From the NCBI GenBank assembly GCA_030625925.1, contig DAOUPY010000111.1:1-5884 (forward strand): a stretch of 5,884 bases of DNA, given 5' to 3'. Position 1 is the stretch's first letter. The number at the start of each line of letters is the position of its first letter. This document shows, piece by piece, positions 5,850 through 5,884 of the stretch. The stretch comes from Fusobacteriaceae bacterium (GTDB taxonomy: Bacteria > Fusobacteriota > Fusobacteriia > Fusobacteriales > Fusobacteriaceae). The notes below the pieces were generated by a model. The model was not told the origin of the DNA, did not search any database, and was given only the letters and a program-made list of their open reading frames with translations. The translations under genes and the position numbers were made by a program.

Positions 5850-5884
5850 TTATAGTGCTTTTTCTATGATTTCCCTTGTTATCT
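5850..5884 (-). CDS. Probable C-terminal end of a minus-strand gene, unknown function
   Basis: The minus-strand frame entering from the right edge reads ITREIIEKAL and stops at TAA (5852-5850). Its charged, helical composition looks more protein-like than the other two frames, and the minus-strand hairpin terminator lies about 30 bases beyond the stop. Only 11 codons are in view, so no family can be named. The gene would converge on the deaminase gene. Confidence 0.4.
   Translation of the reverse strand, partial: ITREIIEKAL

Noticed and set aside
1..5884. A functional link between ligA and the 8-oxoguanine deaminase as an oxidative-damage repair cluster
   Set aside because: The genes are divergent, separated by long gaps and terminators, and the deaminase acts on free base rather than DNA; proximity alone does not support a system.

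Overview
The window is AT-rich bacterial DNA with strong Shine-Dalgarno sequences (GAGGAG, AGGAGGT, AGGAGG) and AT-heavy codon use. The LigA and CBS-type pyrophosphatase sequences read like those of an anaerobic, low-GC bacterium. I favour Fusobacteriota (Ilyobacter/Propionigenium/Psychrilyobacter-like), with Clostridia as the alternative. This placement is inference from general resemblance, not from a search.

Layout. Positions 1-1421 (minus) hold the N-terminal 473 codons of the NAD-dependent DNA ligase LigA, which runs off the left edge. Its promoter and ribosome site lie at about 1429-1484. A gap of about 750 bases (1422-2172) has no convincing gene. It carries degenerate short tandem repeats, nested inverted repeats and a long hairpin, and looks like a composite intergenic repeat. 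Divergent from ligA, 2173-3789 (plus) encodes a family II, CBS-domain inorganic pyrophosphatase, closed by a near-ideal terminator with a perfect 20-bp stem. Next, 3949-4188 is the remnant of an NCS2 (xanthine/uracil-type) permease. It is followed by 4237-5601, a full-length amidohydrolase that I assign as 8-oxoguanine deaminase. The last 280 bases hold a second, diverged copy of part of the intergenic repeat, a hairpin terminator that works best on the minus strand, and what is probably the last 11 codons of a minus-strand gene entering from the right.

How the parts relate. LigA releases NMN and AMP from NAD during ligation, and the pyrophosphatase removes PPi made by nucleotide-polymerising reactions; both are housekeeping enzymes, but they are divergent and far apart, so no operon is implied. 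The permease remnant beside a purine deaminase suggests that a purine uptake and salvage pair once existed here, and that the transporter has since decayed while the enzyme stayed intact. I found no CRISPR array, tRNA, rRNA, transposase or defence system. The parts worth a second look are the repeat-filled gap, the permease remnant, and the loss of the signature motif in the pyrophosphatase's DRTGG-like regulatory domain.
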